Below, piece by piece: positions 37,802-45,766 of a stretch of DNA of 62,685 bases; positions within the stretch are counted from its first letter, which is position 1; each line of letters starts with the position of its first letter. A program made the translations under genes and the position numbers. Origin of the DNA: Arenibacter amylolyticus (GTDB lineage Bacteria > Bacteroidota > Bacteroidia > Flavobacteriales > Flavobacteriaceae); assembly GCF_002150785.1 (NCBI RefSeq), contig NZ_MTAZ01000059.1, positions 1-62,685 of the forward strand. The letters run 5' to 3'. The notes beneath the pieces were generated by a model that did not search any database, had not been told where the DNA came from, and was given only the letters and a program-made list of their open reading frames with translations.

Positions 37802-38254
37802 TTGAAAGCAAAAATAGACAGGCTTAATTGGAAGATTTTAAGATCCCTACAGGAAAATGCCCGCGAATCTTTCGCGAATATAGGTAGGAAAGTGGGACTC
37901 ACTGCCCCTGCAGTAGGGGAGCGGGTGAAGAAGATGGAAGACGTGGGAATCATCTCCGGCTACAAGGCTGTGGTTTCCCATTCCCATGCTGGTTATCAAT
38001 TAAAGGCCATCATTACCTTGCGTGCCTTTATGGGGAAGTTGAAACCGTTTTTAGAGGCCGTAAATTCATTTGAAGAAGTGGTGAACTGTTACCGAATTAC
38101 TGGAAATGAAAATATAATAATGATGGTGGTATTAAGGGATCAGTTTCATTTGGAAATGTTTATCGATAAGCTTATCCAATACGGGGAAACTAGAACCCAT
38201 ATCGTATTGTCCGATGTGGTATCTAATGCTCCAATCAAAGGAGTTGAAAACTAG
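37802..38254 (+). CDS. Lrp/AsnC-family transcriptional regulator
   Basis: A 150-residue regulator. The N-terminal winged helix-turn-helix starts IDRLNWKILRSLQENARESFANIGRKVGLT and continues VGERVKKMEDVGIISGYKAVV. The C-terminal RAM/ACT-like sensing domain (about 65-145) contains the GNENIIMMVVLRD segment near the effector pocket. Family members bind DNA as oligomers and respond to amino acids. The frame starts at TTG 37802 because the domain begins immediately and no ATG is nearby. TTATTTTG overlapping the start may be a -7 box, which would make the mRNA nearly leaderless. It could regulate icmF or itself; the sequence does not say. Confidence 0.88.
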   Translation: MKAKIDRLNWKILRSLQENARESFANIGRKVGLTAPAVGERVKKMEDVGIISGYKAVVSHSHAGYQLKAIITLRAFMGKLKPFLEAVNSFEEVVNCYRITGNENIIMMVVLRDQFHLEMFIDKLIQYGETRTHIVLSDVVSNAPIKGVEN

Positions 38255-38594
38255 AAGAACTTGCTTTTCAGTTTTTGGTTAGGGCTCTGCGCAATATTTA
38301 AGGTAGTACTTATACCTTGGTGAAAATGAAGCATGAAATTCAACGAATATGCTTTTGTATGGCTTATTAAAAGTGAATAGAAATAACAAGATGCTTTTAA
38401 AGGTAAATGTTGGCTTTTTATAGAAAGCTAGGTGGTATGGTTTTGATACCATGGTTTTTATTGTTTTCTTTAATAATCGGATGAGGGAGGCGTATGCTTC
38501 TAAAGGTGCGATTAGGTGGTTTAGAGTGCTCCCAATAGTTGTTCTGTTGGGTGGGATTTAATAATTTGGCTAGATATTTGATGAGGTTTCGTCT
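38255..38594. other. Intergenic, nothing recognised
   Basis: 340 bp of A/T-rich DNA. The only structure noted is a small GGTAT/GATACC-type hairpin near 38433-38450, without a T-tract. Confidence 0.4.
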
Positions 38595-40007
38595 ATGAGG
38601 AAATTAATTATACTGCTGTTCCTGGGAACAGTGATTGGTGGCAATGCACAAGAGATAACTTTCAAAAAAGGGGTGGTAATGGACTCCATTTCGGTAAAGG
38701 ATTCCATTTCTGAAACTTTCTCCCTGTATCTGCCCTCTAGTTTTGAGTTGGGAAAGAATTGGCCAATTCTCTTTGTCTTTGATATGGAGGGAAAAGGAAA
38801 GCAGGCCTTAAGTATGTTTAGGGTAGCCGCAGAAGACCAAGGCTATATTTTGGCTGCCTCCGATAATCTGAGTGATACGCTATCTACTTCGCAAAACATT
38901 ATGATTGCAGGGAGATTGTTTAATACGGTAGTCAATTTATTACCTATCAAAAAAAATAGAACCTATGTAGGAGGATTTGCCCAAGGGGGCCAGTTTGCTA
39001 GTGTATTGCCCCTTTTTATCAATGGAATATCGGGTGTGCTTTCCAGTGGCGCAGTATTTCAAAGCTTGGAGGTAATGAAAGTTAACCAGCCTTTTTATTT
39101 TATCGGGGTTGTTGGGAGGGAAGATTTTGCTTATCAAGATATGTTGGCAACCAAATCCAAATTCGATAAATTAAAATTCCCCAATCTTTTAATGGCCTTC
39201 GATGGGGGGCACCAGTGGCCAGAAAGTAGCTATTTTAGAACTGCAATGGAACGGTGGACCTTGTATGCAATGGAAAAAGGATATGCTGATAAAGATAGTC
39301 TCTACATCAATAAAACCTATTCGCAGAATCTTGCCGAGCTAAATGCGCTTATAAATTCCAATAAACTGTTGGAGGCCTATGCCTACTTGGAGGGAATGGA
39401 GGCTTCTTTTGGCCCCCTCAGGGAAACAGTTACCTTAAAGGAAATAAAAAGAGAGCTGAGAAGAGATAAGGGGTATAAGGCTATGAAACGCAATGAAAAC
39501 AGTGCGTTGCTAAAAGAATCATTTATTTTGGAAGATTACCATTACTACCTAGAAGAGGATATTGCTACCTATAACTTCAAGAATATTGGATGGTGGATGT
39601 ACCAAATGGAGGAGCTTAAAAAGTATGAAAAAAGTAAGCTCCTTGCAGAGCAGCAAATGGGGAAGCGACTCCTAGGGTTTGTGAATGCGCTTATTGAAGA
39701 TAAAATAGATCTTTTGGAGTCAGAGAAAGAGGTAGACTACGATGCCTTAAGTTTATTATGGATGCTGAAGACCATTACGCAGCCCAAAGAGTATAGTTAT
39801 TATCTGAAAATTATTTCTTACAGTGCCAAGATAGATGATTATGGTACTTCCTTATTTTATTTGGAAGAACTGCTTAAGAATGGCTATACGGACAAGGAAA
39901 AATTGTATGAGTTGGAAAATACAGCCTTATTAAGGATAACGCCAGAATTCAATGAAATAGTAGAGAAGTATCTAAAAAAGGCCCGCTACGAAGTCATAGA
40001 GGAGTAG
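38595..40007 (+). CDS. Secreted alpha/beta-hydrolase-fold protein, nucleophile missing
   Basis: A 470-residue protein with a signal peptide (cleavage near GGNAQE). Residues about 20-225 look like an esterase or dienelactone-hydrolase fold: LPSSFELGKNWPILFVFD early, then YVGGFAQGG where the nucleophile elbow should be, and FDGGHQWP (D203-H206) as the late His loop. The elbow reads G127-F-A129-Q-G131, so the catalytic serine is alanine. Residues 230-470 are helical and TPR-like, ending in a charged tail. It is probably exported and possibly a binding protein rather than an enzyme. Monocistronic. Confidence 0.75.
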   Translation: MRKLIILLFLGTVIGGNAQEITFKKGVVMDSISVKDSISETFSLYLPSSFELGKNWPILFVFDMEGKGKQALSMFRVAAEDQGYILAASDNLSDTLSTSQNIMIAGRLFNTVVNLLPIKKNRTYVGGFAQGGQFASVLPLFINGISGVLSSGAVFQSLEVMKVNQPFYFIGVVGREDFAYQDMLATKSKFDKLKFPNLLMAFDGGHQWPESSYFRTAMERWTLYAMEKGYADKDSLYINKTYSQNLAELNALINSNKLLEAYAYLEGMEASFGPLRETVTLKEIKRELRRDKGYKAMKRNENSALLKESFILEDYHYYLEEDIATYNFKNIGWWMYQMEELKKYEKSKLLAEQQMGKRLLGFVNALIEDKIDLLESEKEVDYDALSLLWMLKTITQPKEYSYYLKIISYSAKIDDYGTSLFYLEELLKNGYTDKEKLYELENTALLRITPEFNEIVEKYLKKARYEVIEE

Positions 40008-40144
40008 TCTTACTAAATGAATGCAGCAATAAGTTTAGCTTGTAGGTTGATTTTGTTTGTCGCCCTAACACTATAGAATTTTATTGAGTCCCTAGGGGCA
40101 GAGGTTTTAGTGGTGTTCTGATTTATTTAAGCGGAAAAGTTGTG

Positions 40145-40152
40145 TATTTTTG
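40145..40152 (+). promoter_or_regulatory. -7 box deciding the DUF1684 start
   Basis: TATTTTTG (TAnnTTTG), 17 bp before the ATG at 40169. The upstream GTG at 40142 would start before the promoter and is rejected. Confidence 0.6.
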
Positions 40153-40168
40153 CAGGAAAAACGGAGAT

Positions 40169-40810
40169 ATGTGGAGAGTTAGTTTGATTTTGTTGGTATT
40201 GGTTTTGGGATGTAAACAAAACAAAAGATATCATGATGAGCAAGCTGTAAATGAATTGATCGCCAATGCTGGAGAATGGGCAGATGTCGTTAGATTTCAG
40301 CAGAATCTGAACGCCACCTTTAGAGATCCAGAAACATCCCCCTTGCCCGATCGTTTTAGAAAGGATTTTGAGGGGTTGGACTTTTTTGCACCGGACAGCA
40401 CTTACCAGGTCAAGGCAAAATTCACTAGGACACCCGAAGCCTTACCGTTCCTGATGCCTACCAATACCGGTGATAAAACCGAGGAGGTGGTATATGCAAA
40501 AATTAGTTTTGAGCTAAATGGTAAGGAGCACGAGTTGGAGGTTTATCAAAACACAGAACTAATTCAACAAGCCAATTATAAGGATTATCTCTTCCTGCCA
40601 TTTTCCGACCTTACCAATGGGGAGGAAACCTATGAGGGTGGTAGGTACTTGGACTTGTCCATCCCGGAGGGAGATACCATTCTATTAGACTTCAATAAGG
40701 CCTATAATCCTTACTGTGCCTATAATGCTAAATATTCCTGTCCCTTGGTGCCTAAACAAAATAGATTGGATACGCATATTAGGGCTGGGGTGAAAGCTTT
40801 TAATAAATAA
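40169..40810 (+). CDS. DUF1684 lipoprotein
   Basis: A 213-residue lipoprotein. MWRVSLILLVLVLGC gives a signal peptide with lipobox Cys15. The body has the DUF1684 pattern: FFAPDSTYQVKAKFTRTPEALPFLMPTNTG, YLFLPFSDLTNGEETYEGGRYLDL and the cysteine-containing DFNKAYNPYCAYNAKYSCPL near the C terminus. The family is widespread and uncharacterised. It shares a bidirectional terminator with the porin gene that faces it. Confidence 0.9.
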   Translation: MWRVSLILLVLVLGCKQNKRYHDEQAVNELIANAGEWADVVRFQQNLNATFRDPETSPLPDRFRKDFEGLDFFAPDSTYQVKAKFTRTPEALPFLMPTNTGDKTEEVVYAKISFELNGKEHELEVYQNTELIQQANYKDYLFLPFSDLTNGEETYEGGRYLDLSIPEGDTILLDFNKAYNPYCAYNAKYSCPLVPKQNRLDTHIRAGVKAFNK

Positions 40811-40820
40811 GATGAAAAAT

Positions 40821-40850
40821 AAGGGCCCATCAACCATACGATGGGCCCTT
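40821..40850. terminator. Bidirectional terminator
   Basis: AAGGGCCCATC and GATGGGCCCTT form an 11-bp perfect stem with an 8-nt loop between convergent genes. T-rich sequence lies on the plus side and A-rich on the other. Confidence 0.85.
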
Positions 40851-40864
40851 ATTACTTTTTTGGT

Positions 40865-41932
40865 CTAAAAAGCATAGACTGCTGCAAGTACAAAAGAGGA
40901 TAGGCTTTTTTGAGGTAATAAGTCTTCATCCAAGAAGTTAAAGGATGCCTCGGAAGAACTGTCCAGTCTTAATTCTGGTATAAGGGTTAAATTTCCCAAC
41001 TTAACGTTAGCGGTTAGGGTCATCGCCAGTACATCGGAGTCTGCTGTTTCTGTTCCTATGGCGCCATAATTACCCCTTTCCGCGAAATATTCACCTCTTA
41101 ATCCTAGGGAGAATTGCTCATCAATGGTGTATTGAGGGTATAGTGCTACTCCTGCAAAGCCTAAGTCGTCCTTTTCAAAAACGGCGGCGTTTACGCCCAG
41201 GTAAAATTCCTCCGTAAGGTTAAATCCGCCTGTGAAGTCAATTTCAAAGGCCCCGTCATCGGTAAGTATATTTAAAAATTGTCCTTTATACCCCAATTGG
41301 GCACCAAAGGCATATTTTCCTGTTGGGTTTAATTCGGTGGCATCAGTGGGATTCATAACCGCTAGCATTAGGGTGAAATCTGAGGAAAGAGCAAAATCTA
41401 CCTTAAGACCTGTATGGGAGAAGGGACCGTAAGAAAATAGATAGGAAGTACTGTATTGATAATTTCCGGTGGGAGAAATTACCTCATACCCCAAAAAGGT
41501 ATTGAAATTTCCAAAAGTTAATTTTACAGATTCATGTACTTTCCAATAAACGTATAGTTGGTTTACAATGTTTCCAGTGGCCGAGTAGAGGGGAGAGGCA
41601 AAAATGGCATCCGTGCCCCTAGGGCCAAAAACCAAATCGCCAACAAAGCCCACTTTCTGTCCTTCGTAGGTGGCTATCACATTGGCCATTCCTAGGGAAA
41701 AACCAGGCAAATTGGCAAAAGAGCTTCCAGGCGCGGCATGGGGGAGATTGGAAGTGGTGTTAGATCCGTTGTCCCCGTTTAGGTTTACTCGGTAGTAAGC
41801 ATCCACACTTCCAGAAAGCGAGAATTTTTTGGAATCAGCTTCCTTTTCCTGTGAAAATGTAAGCAAGGAAAGGAGCGATGCTATGGAAAATAGCAAATGT
41901 TTTACGTACTTTGTCTTGATAATTATTTTCAT
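40865..41932 (-). CDS. Outer-membrane beta-barrel porin (OmpL-like)
   Basis: A 355-residue outer-membrane barrel. A signal peptide (SLLSLLTFSQE, cleavage near residue 28) is followed by FSLSGSVDAYYRVNL and about 16 alternating strands. The terminal SFVLAAVYAF ends in phenylalanine, the barrel assembly signal. The pattern fits the putative beta-barrel porin-2 (OmpL-like) family. It is the third gene after glnB and amtB in the same direction, 112 bp from amtB. It may therefore serve outer-membrane passage of a nitrogen source. That role is inferred from position only. Confidence 0.82.
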   Translation of the reverse strand: MKIIIKTKYVKHLLFSIASLLSLLTFSQEKEADSKKFSLSGSVDAYYRVNLNGDNGSNTTSNLPHAAPGSSFANLPGFSLGMANVIATYEGQKVGFVGDLVFGPRGTDAIFASPLYSATGNIVNQLYVYWKVHESVKLTFGNFNTFLGYEVISPTGNYQYSTSYLFSYGPFSHTGLKVDFALSSDFTLMLAVMNPTDATELNPTGKYAFGAQLGYKGQFLNILTDDGAFEIDFTGGFNLTEEFYLGVNAAVFEKDDLGFAGVALYPQYTIDEQFSLGLRGEYFAERGNYGAIGTETADSDVLAMTLTANVKLGNLTLIPELRLDSSSEASFNFLDEDLLPQKSLSSFVLAAVYAF

Positions 41933-42000
41933 AATTCAATGGTTTATATCCTGCGACGGATGATTAAATTTATTGATGTTTTAAATGGAAAGATTATTGA

Positions 42001-42024
42001 CGGAGCGTTCTGCAAAACGCTCCG
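42001..42024. terminator. Hairpin between amtB and the porin gene
   Basis: CGGAGCGTT and AACGCTCCG form a 9-bp stem. On the operon (minus) strand it is not followed by a U-tract, so it is more likely a partial terminator or mRNA 3'-end protector, allowing lower porin expression from the glnB promoter. Confidence 0.5.
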
Positions 42025-42044
42025 TTTTATTTTTAGATCTTCTG

Positions 42045-43295
42045 TTAATGCCGGTTTAGATTAAAATCTGCATAGGCATCCATGCCGTGTTCGTGGCTGT
42101 CCAAGCCTTCCATTTCCTCTACCTTGGAAACTCTTATGCCCCATACTCTTTTTATGATAGTCAGCATCACAAACGCCATGGCAGAGCAGAACAAGCCAAT
42201 GATGACTACGCCTGCAAGCTGATAGAAAAATTGGTTGAAGCCCGCCTTGGCTCCCATTAACCCAACTGCTAGGGTTCCCCAAATTCCGCAAATTAGATGA
42301 ACTGCAACGGCTCCAACTGGGTCGTCCAGTCTTAGGCGGTCTACCAAAGCCACTGCAAATACAATAATGCATCCTGCAACGAAACCAATTAGGATAGCCT
42401 GGGAGGGCGACATAAGGTCTGCCCCAGCGGTAATGCCTACTAATCCCCCTAAAATTCCGTTGAGCATCATGGTGAGGTCGTAATTCTTATAGCGAATATA
42501 ATAGAGGATAAAAGCACCTATTCCACCTGCGGCACCAGCCAGACACGTGGTGACCAAAACTATGGAAGTACTGCTTGGGTCTGCAGACAATACAGAGCCC
42601 CCATTAAAACCAAACCAGCCTAACCATAGGATAAGAACGCCTGTTGTAGCCAATGGAATATTATGTCCAGGAATTGCGTTAGGCTTACCATCTTCTCCAA
42701 ATTTTCCTATTCTAGGCCCTAATAAGTAGATGGCCATTAATGCGGCCCATCCGCCAACGGAATGTACTAAGGTAGATCCCGCAAAATCATGAAAGCCGGC
42801 TTCCTCTCCGCCAAGAGTAGATAAGAATCCACCACCCCACTGCCAAGAACCTACTATGGGGTACACAAAGGCGATATAGAGTACCGTAAATAGCATAAAT
42901 TGTGCAAGTTTTATCCGCTCGGCAACTGCCCCAGAAACAATGGTAGCCGCTGTGGCTGCAAACATTCCTTGGAAGAGGAAGTCTGTCCAGTACGTATAGC
43001 CTTCGTTATAACTTAGATCTAGACTGCCATTGCTCATTAAGGGAGCGTCTAAACCAAAACCCGAAAAGCCTAGAAACCCATTGAAGCTGCCAGGGTACAT
43101 CAGGTTGAATCCTATAAAGTAGTAAAGAATCAGGCCGGTGCAGATGATAAATATATTTTTAAATAAAATGTTGATTGTGTTCTTTTGTCTAGTCAGCCCA
43201 ATCTCCAGTAGTGAAAATCCTAAATGCATGAAAAATACGAGTGCCGTACAGATCATCATCCATACATTGTTTGCTGTAAATATTCCTGTGTCCAT
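42045..43295 (-). CDS. amtB: Ammonium transporter
   Basis: An inner-membrane ammonium channel of the Amt/Rh family, 416 residues, eleven predicted membrane segments. The twin pore histidines are H178 (FAGSTLVHSVGGW) and H333 (GAVAVHLICGIWG). The D170-F-A-G segment before H178 is also typical. The C-terminal tail (IRVSKVEEMEGLDSHEHGMDAY) is the region PII proteins bind. glnB starts the operon 32 bp upstream, supporting PII gating of this channel. Unlike in Proteobacteria, glnB precedes amtB. Confidence 0.96.
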   Translation of the reverse strand: MDTGIFTANNVWMMICTALVFFMHLGFSLLEIGLTRQKNTINILFKNIFIICTGLILYYFIGFNLMYPGSFNGFLGFSGFGLDAPLMSNGSLDLSYNEGYTYWTDFLFQGMFAATAATIVSGAVAERIKLAQFMLFTVLYIAFVYPIVGSWQWGGGFLSTLGGEEAGFHDFAGSTLVHSVGGWAALMAIYLLGPRIGKFGEDGKPNAIPGHNIPLATTGVLILWLGWFGFNGGSVLSADPSSTSIVLVTTCLAGAAGGIGAFILYYIRYKNYDLTMMLNGILGGLVGITAGADLMSPSQAILIGFVAGCIIVFAVALVDRLRLDDPVGAVAVHLICGIWGTLAVGLMGAKAGFNQFFYQLAGVVIIGLFCSAMAFVMLTIIKRVWGIRVSKVEEMEGLDSHEHGMDAYADFNLNRH

Positions 43296-43327
43296 CCTCT
43301 AGTTGTTTTTTTTGGTTATTTAATTAT

Positions 43328-43666
43328 TTAGTTGATTCCTGCGTGTCCCCGCTCTTTGGTCCTAATCCGATAGGCTTCTTGGATTTCCGAGACAAATACT
43401 TTTCCATCTCCTACATTCCCGGTATAAGCCGTTTCTAAAATGGTATGGATGGTTCGCTCTAAAAATTCGTCCGATACCACAATGGATAAATACCTGCGTT
43501 GTATATCCGTAGTGCTATAGGAGATCCCTCGGTACACATGTCCCTGTTTTTCGTTTCCTACTCCGGTCACATCCCAGTAACTGAAAAAATTGACCTCGAT
43601 CTGATGCAATGCTTTTTTTACGTCATCAAACCTCGATTTCCGAATAATTGCTTCGATTTTCTTCAT
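43328..43666 (-). CDS. glnB: Nitrogen regulatory protein PII
   Basis: A 112-residue PII signal protein that integrates 2-oxoglutarate and ATP/ADP and gates AmtB. The T-loop region reads GVGNEKQGHVYRGISY, ending in a tyrosine aligned with the uridylylation Tyr51 of E. coli. By my alignment it is one residue shorter than E. coli GlnB, with QKG replaced by EKQG. The B-loop YTGNVGDGKVFV and C-loop RIRTKERG are present. It opens the glnB-amtB-porin operon, with two GGGGTGT dyads and a TACTTTTA -7-like box upstream. It could equally be called glnK because of its amtB linkage. Confidence 0.93.
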   Translation of the reverse strand: MKKIEAIIRKSRFDDVKKALHQIEVNFFSYWDVTGVGNEKQGHVYRGISYSTTDIQRRYLSIVVSDEFLERTIHTILETAYTGNVGDGKVFVSEIQEAYRIRTKERGHAGIN

Positions 43667-43687
43667 AATTATCTTGATTTTGTTTTT

Positions 43688-43695
43688 TAAAAGTA
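43688..43695 (-). promoter_or_regulatory. -7 box of glnB
   Basis: The minus strand reads TACTTTTA, one mismatch to TAnnTTTG, 22 bp before the glnB start. No -33 element is evident; dyad N3 sits there instead. Confidence 0.5.
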
Positions 43696-43708
43696 GAATA
43701 AAATGAAA

Positions 43709-43732
43709 TACCCCCTACATTAAATGGGGTGT
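43709..43732. promoter_or_regulatory. Putative nitrogen operator dyad N3
   Basis: TACCCCC, ten A/T-rich bases, GGGGTGT. The centre is about 25 bp from the -7 box of glnB, matching dyad N1 at glnII (about 26 bp). Confidence 0.65.
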
Positions 43733-43762
43733 GGTTGAGTATTTTTGCGATAAAATGAAAAT

Positions 43763-43786
43763 GACCCCCACTTATAATAGGGGTGT
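43763..43786. promoter_or_regulatory. Putative nitrogen operator dyad N4
   Basis: GACCCCC, ten A/T-rich bases, GGGGTGT. It lies 54 bp (centre to centre) from N3 and about 79 bp from the -7 box, matching dyad N2 relative to glnII (about 77 bp). Confidence 0.65.
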
Positions 43787-44185
43787 GATAAAATAAGTAG
43801 GGTTATTTTGTGTAGGTGTATTAGTTTTTGATAGGGATTGCAGTGATTGAAGAGGGAATGTTTTTAGAATGAGTTGTTTTCTTGAGGAATGTGGAAGGTT
43901 TTGTGGTATTCGTTGAGAAGTATCCATTCTATAAATGGCCAGCAAGTGCATAAGAACAACTAAATATCAACTGCTATTATGATGTTGAGGTGCTTTAAAA
44001 GGAAGTGTATAGGTAGCTGGTCTTTCTCCTTTTCTCACGGCAAACTCAGGGTGGGTAGGACGAAAACTGCCAATAACAATGCTATGCCAGTCCGAACGAA
44101 ACAGGCAGGGAAGCGGCTGAGTAATAAAATTTCACTTCGTATGTAAACTGGATACTGCCTAGAAAGGGAGGTTAACTATACCTTA
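43787..44185. other. Intergenic, nothing recognised
   Basis: 400 bp between the glnB control region and the crcB stop. No convincing gene or RNA is seen. Confidence 0.4.
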
Positions 44186-44557
44186 TTAATAGCTTTTAGA
44201 CAACCAAAAACCAAGGGTTACTGCCCCAATTCCCAATACAATACTGGTAAGGGTGTAAATGATGAAGTGAAGTATGTCGCCATTTTTCAGGAAGGTTTGC
44301 TGTTCCAGGGCGAAGGTAGAAAAAGTAGTGAAGCCTCCGCAAAATCCAGTGGTGAGTAGGAGTGCCTGATTTGGACTCAATAAATTATTCCTTGCAGAAA
44401 GGCCAAGGGCGAATCCTATGATTAAACATCCTAAAACATTAACAAGGAAAGTGCCTAGATAAAAGTGGGGGATGGAGTTATTTAACGCTTTGCTGATGAG
44501 ATACCGTAAGATGCTGCCAGTGCCACCTCCCAAGAACACAAGTAATAGTTGTTTCAT
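44186..44557 (-). CDS. crcB: Fluoride channel CrcB/Fluc
   Basis: A 123-residue inner-membrane protein with four hydrophobic helices that exports fluoride as an antiparallel dimer. GGGTGSILRYL (residues 10-20), GTFLVNVLGCLIIG with the conserved Asn, and TTGFCGGFTTFSTF (the Fluc phenylalanine box) are diagnostic. I see no fluoride riboswitch in the short upstream region. Only a single copy is present here; dual-topology family members need no partner. Confidence 0.95.
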   Translation of the reverse strand: MKQLLLVFLGGGTGSILRYLISKALNNSIPHFYLGTFLVNVLGCLIIGFALGLSARNNLLSPNQALLLTTGFCGGFTTFSTFALEQQTFLKNGDILHFIIYTLTSIVLGIGAVTLGFWLSKSY

Positions 44558-44726
44558 CCGGAATGTTGTTTTAATTGACAGTCAAAGTAACTAAAAAAAG
44601 ACGGACCCGATAGGTCGATAGATGCAAAAAAAACGTTCAATTAGCTCTAAAGAAGTATTTTCATCGGCATACTTTTCCAAGTAGTAGAGAATATAAAAGA
44701 AGATGGAAAGAGTGGGGTTACAATGC

Positions 44727-44900
44727 TTATACTGCCTTCTTGTAGCTTACATCCATAGTTAGCGGAGTAATTATCGGGGTAGATTTAGCAATGCTTTTTG
44801 TGGATTTTTCGTTCTTCTTGGGGGCATGGTTATAGCTTACCAAAAACAATAGCACGTTAATCACGACCAGAAAGGAAAATATACCGAAGAAAAAGACCAT
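44727..44900 (-). CDS. Small single-pass membrane protein (57 residues)
   Basis: A 57-codon frame from ATG 44900 to TAA 44727, too short for common cutoffs. The N-terminal half is one hydrophobic helix (MVFFFGIFSFLVVINVLLFL). The rest is a lysine- and threonine-rich tail ending DVSYKKAV. A perfect TAATTTTG -7 box at 44926-44933 lies 25 bp upstream, giving a short leader typical of this genome. I do not recognise a family. Membrane insertion is predicted from hydrophobicity. Confidence 0.65.
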   Translation of the reverse strand: MVFFFGIFSFLVVINVLLFLVSYNHAPKKNEKSTKSIAKSTPIITPLTMDVSYKKAV

Positions 44901-44925
44901 TGAACTGAGATTTAGCTATATAACG

Positions 44926-44933
44926 CAAAATTA
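44926..44933 (-). promoter_or_regulatory. -7 box of the 57-residue gene
   Basis: The minus strand reads TAATTTTG (TAnnTTTG), 25 bp before the ATG at 44900. Confidence 0.55.
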
Positions 44934-45013
44934 AATGATTTATTGTAATAGTAGCTGTAAAATATTGAAATAGAGTAGGATACTTTGCTTTTATGGGAGT
45001 GGCAAGGGAAGTG

Positions 45014-45202
45014 TTAATTTTTTATGTAATGCTTAATAATGAAAAGAATCAACACAAATACTAAGAATAAAAGTCCCACCCACTTAGCTCCTTTGTAGTA
45101 CTTTTGATGCAGGGCTTTGTCTTTTTTATAGGTGTAAACGATTATAATGACGAATGAAATAAAAAAAAGGGCGGCAAAAATTAATTGTCCTGTACTGAAC
45201 AT
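45014..45202 (-). CDS. Small two-helix membrane protein
   Basis: A 62-residue protein from the ATG at 45202 (MFSTGQLIFAALFF). It has two hydrophobic helices (about residues 5-24 and 41-60) separated by a basic loop, YKKDKALHQKYYKGAKW. Similar small proteins are, as I recall, conserved in flavobacteria without a function. The frame extends to 45220, but a TAGCTTTG -7 box at 45218-45225 (minus strand) overlaps that start. The third ATG, 10 nt past the expected transcription start, is therefore preferred. It is divergent from the MazG-like gene. Confidence 0.75.
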   Translation of the reverse strand: MFSTGQLIFAALFFISFVIIIVYTYKKDKALHQKYYKGAKWVGLLFLVFVLILFIIKHYIKN

Positions 45203-45217
45203 ATGCATATTTTTATG

Positions 45218-45225
45218 CAAAGCTA
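45218..45225 (-). promoter_or_regulatory. -7 box deciding the start of the two-helix protein
   Basis: The minus strand reads TAGCTTTG (TAnnTTTG). It overlaps the first candidate ATG (45220), so translation must begin further in. Confidence 0.5.
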
Positions 45226-45244
45226 ATCTAAAAAACGCTAATTA

Positions 45245-45640
45245 ATGCAAGCTAAACTAAATGCGGTAAAATTGTTTCATAAAAAATTTGGACTGGGTGT
45301 TTCCCATACGCTTATGGCAGATTTGGGACCGGAAAAAAATCAACTTCGCTTCCAGCTTATGGAGGAGGAGAATAAGGAATATTTGGAAGCTGCCAATAAG
45401 GGAGATATGGTAGAGGTGGCAGATGCCTTGGGAGATATGCTATATATTTTATGTGGAACCATATTGGAGCATGGCATGCAGCATAAGATTGATGAAGTGT
45501 TTAACGAAATTCAGAGAAGTAATATGAGTAAACTAGGGGAGGATGGTAAACCAATTTATAGGGAAGATAGGAAAGTGTTGAAAGGTCCTCAATTTAGGGA
45601 GCCCAATATAGCACAAGTTTTAGAGGGAAAGATATTCTAG
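45245..45640 (+). CDS. MazG-like nucleoside triphosphate pyrophosphohydrolase
   Basis: A 131-residue all-alpha NTP pyrophosphohydrolase, probably clearing non-canonical or excess nucleotides. The metal-binding pattern is present: ME-EENKEY (about residues 39-46) and EVADALGDMLYI (about 57-68), i.e. ExxE with a following ExxD. The C-terminal part (GEDGKPIYREDRKVLKGPQF) is shared by phosphoribosyl-ATP-pyrophosphohydrolase-like members. It is followed by a strong terminator. Exact substrate unknown. Confidence 0.85.
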   Translation: MQAKLNAVKLFHKKFGLGVSHTLMADLGPEKNQLRFQLMEEENKEYLEAANKGDMVEVADALGDMLYILCGTILEHGMQHKIDEVFNEIQRSNMSKLGEDGKPIYREDRKVLKGPQFREPNIAQVLEGKIF

Positions 45641-45675
45641 ATAGGGGTTCCAAGACGTTTAAGTCAAAAAAATAA

Positions 45676-45715
45676 AGCCACCCATTGGATGTGTCCTGGG
45701 TGGCTCTTTTCTTTT
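45676..45715 (+). terminator. Terminator after the MazG-like gene
   Basis: AGCCACCCA and TGGGTGGCT form a 9-bp stem followed by CTTTTCTTTT. It may act on ilvE from the other side too. Confidence 0.75.
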
Positions 45716-45766
45716 ATAGGGGTCCGTAGCCTCCATTGTTATGGAAAACAGGGAGGTGGAGAGCTG

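Noticed and set aside
44558-44640. Possible fluoride riboswitch before crcB
   Set aside because: The short leader shows no pseudoknot-forming core that I can recognise.
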